Assembly: GCF_900314615.1 (NCBI RefSeq)
Contig: NZ_OMWA01000001.1
Coordinates: 69,546 to 133,545, forward strand
Length of the DNA stretch: 64,000 nucleotides
Source of the DNA: an uncultured Methanobrevibacter sp.
GTDB lineage: Archaea > Methanobacteriota > Methanobacteria > Methanobacteriales > Methanobacteriaceae
Reading direction: 5' to 3'
Shown here in pieces: positions 54,494 through 64,000 of this stretch. The notes beneath the pieces are model-generated. The model saw only the letters and a program-made list of their open reading frames with translations. It was not told the origin of the DNA and made no database searches. How positions within the stretch are numbered: the stretch's first letter is position 1; the number at the start of each line of letters is the position of its first letter. A program made the translations under genes and the position numbers.

Positions 54494-55702
54494 TTTTCCG
54501 GATTTAACTTTTTTCAATCTGTTTTTCATTTCAAGAATTCTATTTCTTGAATTATTTTTTTCATTTTGTTTTTCTGAGTAATTGTTTTCACATTCAACAA
54601 TGTATGATGCTTCTTTTGATGTTGTTGACGGTATATTCATTTTTGCAAGGTTTCTCTCAACGCGCCTTTTGAGTTTTTCATCATCCATCTCGCATCCTAA
54701 AAATATAGGTGTTTTTACTGCAGATGATATTTTGGTGCTGTGGCGCGCTTCATGGCGCTCTTCAGTTCTTCTATCCAGAATAACATCACTGTTGTCATTT
54801 AAATCAGGGTCTCTAAACGGAATTCCAACATCAGAAAGTGCAATTCTTATCTCATCATTTTTTGGTAGTGATGTGTCGAGCATTAACGGGTTTGGACTAG
54901 CCAGAGTTCCACCCTGTTTTCTTCCGAATATCGGACCTCTTCCAATGTAGAAATCAGCTTCGATAAATGCGTCTCTGACGGGTGCTGCTGATGTGTATGT
55001 TGCAACAATACCGTCATCCTTTATTATTCTTCTAAATTGGGTGAAAAACTCAAGTGAAAACAGCTCAGGTGCCATGTTCTGACTGAAAGGATCTAGAAAT
55101 ATTGCATCATATGTGTTGTCCTTGAGACTTTGAACAGTCTGTCTGGCATCCTCGATGAATACATTGATGTTAATGTTTTCGGGAATTTGGGTAGTCTCGC
55201 CGCTTAATGTTGCATAATTCTGGCGAATAAGTTCCTCTTCAATGGCTTTTTTGGTAATGTCATGTGCTTTGATTGGGGATGGAACCAGAAGTCCGCATGC
55301 CAGTGTTGCTTTGGAAATCTCGACCATATCAATTGTGAGTGTTGAATCTGAGGAGTTTTTGATAAAATCATCAATTGCCGCTGATGAATTGTATCCCAAT
55401 CCCGCACAGATGTCGAGAATAGCAATATCTTCATCGTAGTTGAACTTCATAGGTTTGATAAATTTCTCAAATGCCTCACTTATTGCACCTGTAGATGTAT
55501 GAAGTGTTTCAATTTTATGATTTATTTCTTTTGAACTAATAGAATAAGATCCATCATCTGTTAAAACAAAATAATCGTTGTAAGTATCAAAAAAATTAAC
55601 CCTTCCTTCAATATTTCGACTACTTTTTTCCTGACTAAAACATTCATTGACTAAATCAAAAATATCGTCGTTAATTACTCTGGCATTATTTTCGTAACTC
55701 AT
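54488..55702 (-). CDS. MnmC-like SAM-dependent methyltransferase
   Basis: 404 residues. After an 80-residue N-terminal part (YFVLTDDGSYSISSKEINH) comes the SAM site ILDICAGLGYNSSAA, then DAIFLDPFSQNMAPELFSLE and GGTLASPNP, as in the methyltransferase domain of MnmC, which modifies U34 of tRNA. The fused oxidase domain of bacterial MnmC is absent. The lysine-rich tail could bind RNA. The 3' end overlaps the adhesin gene by 6 bases (convergent). Confidence 0.75.
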   Translation of the reverse strand: MSYENNARVINDDIFDLVNECFSQEKSSRNIEGRVNFFDTYNDYFVLTDDGSYSISSKEINHKIETLHTSTGAISEAFEKFIKPMKFNYDEDIAILDICAGLGYNSSAAIDDFIKNSSDSTLTIDMVEISKATLACGLLVPSPIKAHDITKKAIEEELIRQNYATLSGETTQIPENININVFIEDARQTVQSLKDNTYDAIFLDPFSQNMAPELFSLEFFTQFRRIIKDDGIVATYTSAAPVRDAFIEADFYIGRGPIFGRKQGGTLASPNPLMLDTSLPKNDEIRIALSDVGIPFRDPDLNDNSDVILDRRTEERHEARHSTKISSAVKTPIFLGCEMDDEKLKRRVERNLAKMNIPSTTSKEASYIVECENNYSEKQNEKNNSRNRILEMKNRLKKVKSGKL

Positions 55703-55829
55703 TTTATCTAGATTACTTTTTGATTTTTATTTTTTATAAATTTTAATCAGCTGCTGATTTAGTTTTCATCACTCATAATATCCTCAAATGAATATTTTTT
55801 CAGCGATATGCGATTGATTGATGTGTGAT

Positions 55830-56130
55830 GGTTTGATGTGTTTTGTGATATTGAGTTAGTATTTTGTTTCAGTGTTAACTATGCTGCGTATTTCGCTTAT
55901 TGGGATGTTTATCATTTCGGAAACTGTTTTGAGAGGGTAATTTTTTAATAATGAATCAATTATTTCTTTTTTACCGTTTTCTCTTTCTTTTTTTCTTATT
56001 TTTGCAAAGTCTCCTCTTTGTTTGATGTCTTCCACGCCGATCATCTCCATTAATGTTTCTTGTTTTTCAGGGTCAATGTATATGGTATGTTTAGATACAT
56101 GCCTTTTGCAGTTTGTTTCGTTTCTTCTTT
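55830..56130 (-). pseudogene. Degenerate tandem copy of the 3' part of an Rpn-family gene
   Basis: The block repeats about 56188-56500, including roughly 25 bp beyond the stop codon. A 64-codon frame (55856-56050) keeps RGDFAKIRKKEREN and LLKNYPLKTVSEMINIPISE, nearly the same as the end of the neighbour. Further upstream the copy carries small deletions and its frame is lost. Confidence 0.8.
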
Positions 56131-56210
56131 TGATGTTTTTTTAATTGTCTTTTTATTATTTGTGTGGTTGGTTAATGTGAGATGGTTTGGGGTGTTTTCT
56201 TGAAATTGAT

Positions 56211-57077
56211 TTAGTATTCTGGTTTGCTGTTAACTATGCTGCGTATTTCGCTTATTGGGATGTTTATCATTTCGGATACTGTTTTGAGGGGGTAATTTTT
56301 TAATAATGAATCAATTATTTCTTTTTTAGCTCTTTTTTCAATGTTTTCTCTTTTTGCTTTTCTTATTTTTGCAAAGTCTCCTCTTTGTTTGATGTCTTCC
56401 ACGCTGATCATCTCCATTAATGTTTCTTGTTTTTCAGGGTCAATGTATTCCAGTATGTTTAGATACATGCCCCTTACTATTTGCTCCATTTCCTCTTTTG
56501 GAATGCAGTGTTTCTTGTTTTTGATGTTGGTGCATACTTCTTCAATTATTTGGCTTTCACTTTCTCCAATGTCAAATAATGGAAATGTGGATAATAGTGT
56601 GCATTCCATTGATGTTAATTTGTGGTTATTTCTAAATTTATCTCTAATAATTTTTAAATCTTCTTGTTTGTTAATTTCTTTGGTCTTGATTATCTGAGGG
56701 TGAAACGTTATATCCAGTTCACTGTACTCATAGATTTCGCCGTATTTTGAAATAACGATGATAATTGAAATAACATCTGTTTTTTCTTTGCAGTATACCT
56801 GACGGTAGTAATCATAGACCTGTTTGAGATCTTTAGTTCTCAAAGTATTCTTTTTAAACTCAAAAATAATTATCTTTCCGGATTCCGTCAAACCTGCAAA
56901 ATCAAGCTGGGAATCTAAAATTTTAAAGTTTTCCTTTTTGTCTTCTGATATTTATTCTGTAGGAATTGTATCGATTACTTCTTCATCAATACCTAAAATC
57001 TTCAAGATATTGTTCAAAAGATATATGAAGCATGCCTTGATGAAAAGGTCTTGATTTTTGGTGTTTTCAATGCTCAT
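56211..57077 (-). pseudogene. Rpn-family PD-(D/E)XK nuclease with in-frame stop
   Basis: From the ATG at 57077 (GGAGG 8 bases before) the frame reads MSIENTKNQDLFIKACFIYL and on to a TAA at 56952-56954, then continues in the same frame through KILDSQLDFAGLTESGKIII, FEFKKNT (nuclease E-x-K) to the stop at 56211. One nonsense change in a gene of 288 codons is the simplest cause. The C-terminal tail YPLKTVSEMINIPISEIRS is HTH-like as in the relatives. Restart at 56891 would give 226 residues but lose the first catalytic Asp. Confidence 0.8.
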
Positions 57078-57159
57078 CAACATCTCCTCCATGATGATGG
57101 TTTTATTACATCATTTGTACTTATTATTTTAATTTAACTAATATATAAATGGTTTAGTT

Positions 57160-57216
57160 CGATTTAAAGGCAATTTAAGGCATCTAAAACAATTTAAATA
57201 AATGAAAGCAATTTTC
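57160..57216 (-). repeat. 19-bp phased repeat array H (3 units, minus orientation)
   Basis: On the minus strand the units run from 57216 to 57160 (GAAAATTGCTTTCATTTAT first). TTTATATAT lies at 57149-57141, 11 bp past the array, and the Rpn gene ATG at 57077. Confidence 0.8.
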
Positions 57217-57250
57217 ATATCTTAAATTTTAACTTTAAAAATAAGCAAAA

Positions 57251-57259
57251 TTTATATAA
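57251..57259 (+). promoter_or_regulatory. TATA box of tgtA
   Basis: TTTATATAA about 60 bp before the tgtA ATG, in an A+T-rich stretch. No 19-bp unit lies between it and the gene; array H upstream points the other way. Confidence 0.5.
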
Positions 57260-57318
57260 TTTCTAATTTAAACTTTAAATTAAATTCTAATTTTAAAAAA
57301 ACAAGTAAGGTTAATTAA

Positions 57319-59298
57319 ATGTTTGAAATTAAAGCTAAAGATAATATGGGGCGTGTAGGAGTTTTAAAAACAAAACATGGTGATGTTAAAACTCCTGCAC
57401 TGATGCCGGTTATTCATCCGCGAAAACAGGCAATTGATGTTGCCAAATACGGTGCGGATATTGTAATTACAAATGCATACCTGATTTACAAGGATGAAGA
57501 GCTCAAAAAAGAGGCTGTGGAAAAGGGACTTCATGAACTGATACATTTCGACGGTCCTGTAATGACAGATTCAGGATCTTTCCAGCTGTCAGTTTACGGG
57601 GATGTTGAAATCACAAACAAGGAAGTCATCGAGTTTCAGGAACTTATCGGGACTGATATCGGAACAAGCCTTGATATTCCGACAGCTCCTTTTGTTGACC
57701 GTGAAAAGGCAGAAAGTGATTTGGAAATCACAATAGAAAGGGCAAAGGAAGCTGTTCAGTTTAAAAAAGAAAACAATATTGAAATGCTTTTAAACTCTGT
57801 TGTTCAGGGCTCAACATATTTGGATTTAAGGCGTCAGTGTGCAAAAGAATTGTCTGCTTTAGATGCAGATTTATATCCTATCGGCGCAGTCGTTCCTTTA
57901 ATGGAGTCATATCACTACAAAGACCTGGTCGATGTTGTAATGAACTCAATGAAGGAACTTTCAGATACCGTTCCACGCCATTTGATGGGAGCGGGACATC
58001 CTATGATATTTGCACTGTGCGTTGCAATGGGATGTGACCTTTTCGATTCAGCGGCCTACATTCTTTATGCTGAAGATGACCGCTTACTTTCAACCAGAGG
58101 AACATTCAAGCTTGAAAACCTTCAGGAAATGCCGTGTTCATGTGAAGTGTGCACCAAATACACTCCAGATGATTTAAGGGCAATGCCTAAAAAAGAAAGA
58201 CGTGACCTGATAGCTCAGCATAACCTCCATGTATCCTTTGCAGAGCTTAGACTAATCAGACAGGCAATATATGATGGAAACCTGATGGAACTTGTTGAAG
58301 AGCGCTGCAGAGCTCACCCTGCACTTCTTGAAGCGGTAAGACAACTCGCAAACTACTCTGAAGATTTGGAAAAATACGACCCTAGAAGCAAAAAGTCAGC
58401 ATTTTTCTACACAGGTCCGGAATCATTAGGTCGTTCAGAAGTACGCAGACACATGCAGAAACTGCGGGAAATGCCTAAAAAAAGAGATCTGGTAATTCTG
58501 CCGCCTTCCAGAAAACCTTACTCCAAATTCATTTCAGGAAAACTGGGTGAATTTTATGTATATGGCGAAGAGCATGAAATAGATGGGGACAACACTGACT
58601 TTATGGTCCTGGACATTCCGTTCGGACTCATACCTCTTGAAATCGATGAAGTTTATCCGTTAAGCCAGAGTGATGCTCCAAAAACACGTGATGTAGACAG
58701 CATTGAGTTTATTGAGGATTTCATAGATGAATTTGGTGAATACTATGATGAAGTTTTAATCCATCAGAGAATTGTCAGGGACTATGACATTGATGTATCT
58801 GAAAACAGCCTCTATTCAGGTGATGTAAGATACACCAAAGATGATGTTAAAAAGGTTAAAGCCATTGCAGACTATCAGTTCGGTATGGGTGCCGGTGAAG
58901 CTCTCTTTAAAGGCAACATTAACATAGAAAAGAGTAAAAAGACAGGCAAAATCAGACATATCTATGACGGAAAAATATTAATTGTCAATATGAGGGCATC
59001 AGATTCTTATTTAATCCTCTCAAAAGAAGGTGCAAAAAGGCTTCACGCTGCAATGCCTTTCCCTCAAAACAGGGTTGTAGTAAATGAGGATTCAGTGCCA
59101 TTTGCACTTGATGGTAAAAGCGTATTCTCTAAATTTGTAGTTGAATGTGATGAGAACATTAGATCAAAGGATGAAGTGCTGATTGTTGATGAAGATGATA
59201 AACTTTTAGCTTATGGAAAATCCCTTTTGGGAGCATGCGAAATAGAGCAGTTTGAAACAGGTCAGGCTATCAAAACACGTAAAGGAATGAAGAAGTGA
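57319..59298 (+). CDS. tgtA: Archaeosine tRNA-guanine transglycosylase
   Basis: 659 residues, the normal archaeal length. The N-terminal TIM barrel has the nucleophile region MTDSGSFQLSVYGD; the zinc site is CSCEVCTKY with a downstream His. The C-terminal part ends in a PUA domain (GKILIVNMRASDSYLILSKE). It exchanges G15 of tRNA for preQ0, the first step to archaeosine. A methyltransferase gene follows 4 bp on. Confidence 0.96.
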   Translation: MFEIKAKDNMGRVGVLKTKHGDVKTPALMPVIHPRKQAIDVAKYGADIVITNAYLIYKDEELKKEAVEKGLHELIHFDGPVMTDSGSFQLSVYGDVEITNKEVIEFQELIGTDIGTSLDIPTAPFVDREKAESDLEITIERAKEAVQFKKENNIEMLLNSVVQGSTYLDLRRQCAKELSALDADLYPIGAVVPLMESYHYKDLVDVVMNSMKELSDTVPRHLMGAGHPMIFALCVAMGCDLFDSAAYILYAEDDRLLSTRGTFKLENLQEMPCSCEVCTKYTPDDLRAMPKKERRDLIAQHNLHVSFAELRLIRQAIYDGNLMELVEERCRAHPALLEAVRQLANYSEDLEKYDPRSKKSAFFYTGPESLGRSEVRRHMQKLREMPKKRDLVILPPSRKPYSKFISGKLGEFYVYGEEHEIDGDNTDFMVLDIPFGLIPLEIDEVYPLSQSDAPKTRDVDSIEFIEDFIDEFGEYYDEVLIHQRIVRDYDIDVSENSLYSGDVRYTKDDVKKVKAIADYQFGMGAGEALFKGNINIEKSKKTGKIRHIYDGKILIVNMRASDSYLILSKEGAKRLHAAMPFPQNRVVVNEDSVPFALDGKSVFSKFVVECDENIRSKDEVLIVDEDDKLLAYGKSLLGACEIEQFETGQAIKTRKGMKK

Positions 59299-59302
59299 TA
59301 AT

Positions 59303-59971
59303 ATGAGTGATAAAGATAAGGTAAATACAGGTCATCATATTGAAGATAAGGAACTTATTAAAAACGCAAGAAAACCTGTCGGTGAGCTTGGCCATCAGAT
59401 TCTTGACAGGATGAACAAATCCCATGAAAGCATGGCTCAATGGGGAGTAAGCCATTTTGAAGTAGCTGAAGACAGCAAAATCCTTGATATCGGCTGTGGA
59501 GGTGGAAGAAATATCGAAAGATTTGCAGCGCAGATTTCCGAAAACGGAAGAGTAGTCGGAATCGATTATTCTGAAGTAAGCGTTGAAAAATCCACCAAAC
59601 TTAATCAGGAATCAATTGACAAAGGAATTGTCAATGTTCTGCAGGGTTCTGTTTCAGACATGCCATTTTATGATGAAACCTTTGACATTGTAACCGGATT
59701 TGAAACAATATATTTCTGGCCGGATTTCATCAATGACTTAAAAGAAGTTAACAGAGTCCTTAAAAAGGACGGTCTTGTATTTTTCTGCAATGAAGCGGTT
59801 TACCGTGAAGGTCAGATGGAAAAATATGATGATCTGGTAGAACTTCTTGATATGAAAATCTATTCTGAAGAAGTATTGAAGGAATCTCTTGAAAAAACTG
59901 GTTTTAAGGATTTCAAAGCTTATATCAATGATGAAAACGATTGGATTTGTGTTACTGCACGTAAAATTTAA
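59303..59971 (+). CDS. Class I SAM-dependent methyltransferase
   Basis: 222 residues. ILDIGCGGGRNIERFA is motif I; VVGIDYSEVSVEKS, NVLQGSVSDMPFYDETFDIV and FETIYFWPDF follow, as in UbiE/BioC-type small-molecule methyltransferases. Substrate unknown. It is 4 bp after tgtA, but a tRNA-modifying role is only suggested by that. Confidence 0.87.
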   Translation: MSDKDKVNTGHHIEDKELIKNARKPVGELGHQILDRMNKSHESMAQWGVSHFEVAEDSKILDIGCGGGRNIERFAAQISENGRVVGIDYSEVSVEKSTKLNQESIDKGIVNVLQGSVSDMPFYDETFDIVTGFETIYFWPDFINDLKEVNRVLKKDGLVFFCNEAVYREGQMEKYDDLVELLDMKIYSEEVLKESLEKTGFKDFKAYINDENDWICVTARKI

Positions 59972-59980
59972 ACATGCTCT

Positions 59981-60001
59981 TTGATGGGTTAATCTCATCA
60001 A
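59981..60001 (+). terminator. Hairpin terminator after methyltransferase gene
   Basis: TTGATG and CATCAA arms (59981-59986, 59996-60001) followed by TATTATTTTTTTTTTAAT. Confidence 0.6.
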
Positions 60002-60052
60002 TATTATTTTTTTTTAATATTTCAATTTAAAAAATTTGTAAAAATGCAAACA

Positions 60053-60061
60053 TTTATATAT
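60053..60061 (+). promoter_or_regulatory. TATA box of the tRNA-Gly pair
   Basis: TTTATATAT, ending 36 bp before the first tRNA base. With the usual spacing this leaves a 5' leader of about ten bases. Confidence 0.55.
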
Positions 60062-60097
60062 CATTAAAACATAAGTTTATTTGTTGTTAGTTTTCAT

Positions 60098-60171
60098 GCG
60101 GTGTTAGTCCAGCCTGGTTAAGACTCTAGCCTGCCACGTTAGAGACCCGGGTTCAAATCCCGGACGCCGCA
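60098..60171 (+). tRNA. tRNA-Gly (GCC)
   Basis: A full cloverleaf can be folded by hand: acceptor GCGGTGT/ACGCCGC, anticodon stem CTAGC/GTTAG with seven-base loop CTGCCAC (anticodon GCC), T-arm CCGGG TTCAAAT CCCGG, discriminator A. CCA is not encoded. No intron. Confidence 0.95.
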
Positions 60172-60187
60172 TTTTTTATATATTTAT

Positions 60188-60261
60188 GCAGTTGTGGTAT
60201 AGTCTGGTTATTACTTGGGCCTTCCAAGCCTACAACCCGGGTTCGAATCCCGGCAACTGCA
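60188..60261 (+). tRNA. tRNA-Gly (TCC)
   Basis: Acceptor GCAGTTG/CAACTGC, anticodon stem TGGGC/GCCTA around CTTCCAA (anticodon TCC), T-arm CCGGG TTCGAAT CCCGG, discriminator A. CCA not encoded. It lies 16 bp after the GCC gene, so both are probably cut from one transcript; a T-run follows. Confidence 0.95.
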
Positions 60262-60406
60262 TCTTGAAATTAATTCTTTTTTTAAAATTCTTATTTTGTT
60301 TAAAAAATACCTATTTTTTAGTTAGTTTTATATAATAATAAAAATATAATATTTATAATTAAATTAAATTTTAATGTCGTTTAAGATTATTATTTAAGGT
60401 GATTTA

Positions 60407-61444
60407 ATGGTAGGAATAGTAGGATATGGTGCACATGTGCCATCTTATAGAATTAAAGTAGAAGAAATAGCTAAAGTATGGGGAGATGACCCAGTAGCTT
60501 TATCAAACGGATTGGTTGTTAATGAAAAGTCCGTACCTTCTGCTGATGAAGACACTGCTACTATTGCAGTAACTGCTGCTAGATATGCGCTAGCAAGAGC
60601 TCAAATTGATCCAAGTAAAATCGGTGCTGTTTATGTAGGTTCCGAATCTCATCCTTATGCGGTAAAACCGACTGCTTCCATTGTTGCTGAAGCGGTCTGC
60701 GCAACTCCAAAGCTTACTGCTGCGGATTTGGAATTCGCATGTAAGGCTGGAACTGCAGGTATTCAGATGACTATGGGTCTTGTAGAATCCGGAATGATTG
60801 AATACGGTTTAGCAATCGGTGCTGATACTTCACAGGGTGCTCCTGGGGATGCTTTAGAATACACTGCATCTGCCGGTGGTGCCGCTTATATTATCGGAAA
60901 AGAAAATACAATAGCTGACATTAACCATACATGCAGTTTTACAACCGATACTCCTGATTTCTACAGAAGAGAAGGTCAGGACTATCCTTCACACGGTGGA
61001 CGTTTCACTGGTGAACCTGCTTACTTCAAACATGTTTTAAGCACAGCAAAAATGCTTTTTGAAGAAACAGATACTAAACCTGAAGATTATGATTATGCAT
61101 GTTTCCACCAGCCTAACGGTAAATTCTACCTTAGAGCAGGTAAGAAATTAGGATTTACATCTGAACAAATCAAACAGGGTCTTTTAACTCCTAATATTGG
61201 AAATACCTACTCAGGTGCTGTACCATTGGCATTATCCAATATTTTGGATGTTGCAGAACCTGGCGATAATATTTTCGTTATTTCCTACGGTTCAGGTGCT
61301 GGAAGTGACGGTTTTACAATAACTGTTAAAGATGAAATTAAAGAAAGAAGAGATTTAGCTCCAAAAACACAGGACATCATTGATGATAAGACATATGTTG
61401 ATTATGCTGTTTATGCTAAATTCAAAGGTAAAATTAAAATGTAA
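60407..61444 (+). CDS. mvaS: Hydroxymethylglutaryl-CoA synthase
   Basis: 345 residues, archaeal length. [14 protein letters not shown] starts the thiolase fold; the acyl-carrying cysteine is in [32 protein letters not shown] and [12 protein letters not shown] follow. It makes HMG-CoA for mevalonate and archaeal lipids. AGGTGAT precedes the ATG. The thiolase gene follows 12 bp on. Confidence 0.95.
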   Translation: MVGIVGYGAHVPSYRIKVEEIAKVWGDDPVALSNGLVVNEKSVPSADEDTATIAVTAARYALARAQIDPSKIGAVYVGSESHPYAVKPTASIVAEAVCATPKLTAADLEFACKAGTAGIQMTMGLVESGMIEYGLAIGADTSQGAPGDALEYTASAGGAAYIIGKENTIADINHTCSFTTDTPDFYRREGQDYPSHGGRFTGEPAYFKHVLSTAKMLFEETDTKPEDYDYACFHQPNGKFYLRAGKKLGFTSEQIKQGLLTPNIGNTYSGAVPLALSNILDVAEPGDNIFVISYGSGAGSDGFTITVKDEIKERRDLAPKTQDIIDDKTYVDYAVYAKFKGKIKM

Positions 61445-62614
<1,170 letters not shown>

Positions 62615-62637
62615 TCTCTTTTACTTTTTCTTTTTTT

Positions 62638-63594
62638 ATGATACTTAACACTGGTTCAAGAACGGATATTCCAGCTTTTTTTCACAAATGGTTCCTAAAT
62701 AGGGTCAGTGAAGGTTTTGTTTACTCAAGAAATCCCTATAATGACCAGATTTATAAATATACTTTTTCTCCCAAAAATGTTGACTGCATGTGTTTCTGCT
62801 CTAAAAATCCGAAGCCATTGGTTAAACACATGGATGAACTGTCTGAGTATAAGCAGTACTGGTTTTTAACAATAAATCCCTACGGCAGGGATGTTGAAGT
62901 CAATGTTCCTGGTTATAAATCGGTTATTAAAACATTCCGGAAAATCTCTGAAAATGTAGGAACAAACGCCATTGCCTGGAGATATGACCCTATTTTTATA
63001 ACTGAAAAATATGATTTGGATTTTCATATTGACAAGTTTGAGGAGATTTCATCTGAACTGGCAGGTTATACTCATGACTGCACAATAAGTTTTATTGATT
63101 TGTATCAGAAGGTTTTGAGGAATTTTCCCGAAGCAGATGAGGTTACCACTGAAGAGCAGCTCATTATTGGTGAGAATTTTTCAAGAATTGCCCGTGAAAA
63201 TGATATCTTAATCAGGACATGTCTTGAAGGAACACTGCTTGATCAGTTCGGCTGTGACTCATCGGGATGCATGACCCAGCATGTGATTGAAAAAGCTATT
63301 GGAAATAATTTGAAATTGCCTAAAGGAAAATACAAAAACCGTGAATGCAACTGCATATTTGGAAGGGATATTGGAGCATACAACACCTGCATGCATGGCT
63401 GTAGATATTGCTACGCAAACACCAACATGAAGCTAGTCAAAAAGAACCAAAAGTTGCATAATCCTGATTCACCTTTGCTAATCGGTGAAGTTAATGATGG
63501 TGATGATGTAAAGGAAGTTAATGAACCTAGCTATATTGAAACTCGCGAAAAAGTTCTACCACTTAAGCGTACTTTTCAATCAACTTTGTTATAA
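62638..63594 (+). CDS. DUF1848 protein (radical-SAM-like cysteine motif)
   Basis: 318 residues from the ATG at 62638; earlier in-frame starts lie in the thiolase gene. LNTGSRTDIPAFFHKWFLNR is the DUF1848 start and FCSKNPKPLVKHMDEL a conserved segment. The C-terminal part has CNCIFGRDIGAYNTCMHGCR and YCYAN, a CxxxCxxC-type iron-sulfur motif. Function is unknown; a radical SAM chemistry is likely. It has a 23-bp gap to thiolase and no obvious own promoter. Confidence 0.82.
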   Translation: MILNTGSRTDIPAFFHKWFLNRVSEGFVYSRNPYNDQIYKYTFSPKNVDCMCFCSKNPKPLVKHMDELSEYKQYWFLTINPYGRDVEVNVPGYKSVIKTFRKISENVGTNAIAWRYDPIFITEKYDLDFHIDKFEEISSELAGYTHDCTISFIDLYQKVLRNFPEADEVTTEEQLIIGENFSRIARENDILIRTCLEGTLLDQFGCDSSGCMTQHVIEKAIGNNLKLPKGKYKNRECNCIFGRDIGAYNTCMHGCRYCYANTNMKLVKKNQKLHNPDSPLLIGEVNDGDDVKEVNEPSYIETREKVLPLKRTFQSTLL

Positions 63595-63673
63595 AATTTT
63601 ATTTGCGTTTTTTTGAGGCTATTTTATGTCATGAATTTTTTATTCAGTATACTTTTTTGTTATTGGATTATTA

Positions 63674-63730
63674 AATAATTGCTTTGATTATGAAAAATTG
63701 TTTTGGTTTTGAAAAATTGCTCTGAGTTCG
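63674..63730 (+). repeat. 19-bp phased repeat array I (3 units)
   Basis: Units at 63674, 63693 and 63712, with A-rich starts (AAAAATTGTTTTGGTTTTG). TTTTATATATG at 63766 is the next TATA-like box, 36 bp on, farther than in most arrays. The TnpB gene start is at 63902. Confidence 0.7.
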
Positions 63731-63901
63731 TTATTCGATTACTTTTCAAATGCTCTCTCTTATTTTTTATATATGGGTAATTATATATGATATATTATTC
63801 AATTAAATGTGATTTTAATTGTTGTTTTAAAAAAGAGTAGATGTTTTTTTTCATTTTTTTTAGATATGAATGAAAATGGTATATAATGATGGACTGGAGG
63901 A

Positions 63902-64000
63902 ATGAGATTTATGGGTGAGTATATTCGAGGTGTGGTTGTTAAGCTTCATTTAACTCTTGAACAAGAAGTCATGTTTAAACAAAACTATGGTTGTACTCGT
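63902..64000 (+). CDS. TnpB-like transposon protein (IS200/IS605 group), N-terminal fragment
   Basis: Open to the window edge: YIRGVVVKLHLTLEQEVMFK then QNYGCTR, the typical TnpB/OrfB start (a strand with K..L.pt..Q...f....g..R). GGAGG lies 1 base before the ATG at 63902 and 10 bases before the in-frame ATG at 63911, so the latter may be the real start. TnpB is an RNA-guided nuclease encoded with these elements; no TnpA is seen before it. The element ends cannot be placed. Confidence 0.68.
   Translation, partial: MRFMGEYIRGVVVKLHLTLEQEVMFKQNYGCTR

Noticed and set aside
57364..57546. Antisense frame in tgtA
   Set aside because: Shadow of a clear, conserved gene with no own start signals.
60098..60261. 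tRNA pair as an integration site
   Set aside because: No repeated tRNA 3' end and no integrase gene are visible nearby.

Overview
The window looks like a chromosomal segment of a Methanobrevibacter-type methanogen (Methanobacteriales; inferred from gene content, not searched). It encodes SRP19, archaeosine tRNA-guanine transglycosylase, an HMG-CoA synthase and thiolase pair for isoprenoid lipids, a RecJ/GAN-like DHH nuclease and adhesin-like surface proteins. TATA boxes, AGGTGAT-type ribosome sites and A+T-rich spacers with hairpin plus T-run ends fit the same group.

Layout: 0-6 kb holds the end of a DEAD-box helicase and a tight minus-strand operon running hemD, glycosyltransferase, glf, SRP19, DHH nuclease, then a winged-helix regulator. 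6-20 kb is accessory DNA: a HEPN pair, a flavodoxin/iron-sulfur flavoprotein pair, Rpn/PD-(D/E)XK proteins, a beta-helix surface protein, a SWIM-SNF2 helicase, a ROK kinase, a small secreted peptide, and a proteasome-beta-like protein followed by two 43-residue paralogues. 20-43.4 kb is a surface-glycan locus: two acyltransferases, a second glf, a flippase, a glycyl radical enzyme with its activase, a sialic/legionaminic-acid-type pathway (synthase, hydrolysing epimerase, cytidylyltransferase, aminotransferase, 4,6-dehydratase, oxidoreductases), glycosyltransferases, and an aminotransferase / cytidylyltransferase-oxidoreductase / LicD module. 43.5-48 kb has a sodium symporter, a decayed toxin next to a DUF2283 antitoxin and a frameshifted Rpn gene. 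48-52 kb is purC-purS-purQ-cobA-glmS. 52-57 kb has an adhesin, an MnmC-like methyltransferase and a broken, partly duplicated Rpn gene. 57-63.6 kb has tgtA, a methyltransferase, two tRNA-Gly genes, HMG-CoA synthase, thiolase and a DUF1848 protein. A TnpB-type transposon gene starts at the right edge.

The most unusual structure is not a gene. Nine spacers carry arrays of two to four degenerate 19-bp direct repeats (about TWAAATTGYTTTNATTTNG) with an exact 19-bp period. Most end about 10-40 bp upstream of a TATA-like box. They face accessory genes (HEPN pair, ROK kinase, Rpn nucleases, proteasome-like protein, DUF4258/DUF2283 pair, TnpB) and were not seen before the housekeeping genes or in the glycan locus. 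This suggests an undescribed promoter-proximal control element for defence or mobile genes. The second strong candidate is the proteasome-like locus at 18.0-19.6 kb: the Thr1, Asp17, Lys33 and Asp/Ser-GG positions are kept, Thr lies directly behind the start codon, and two tandem micro-proteins follow.
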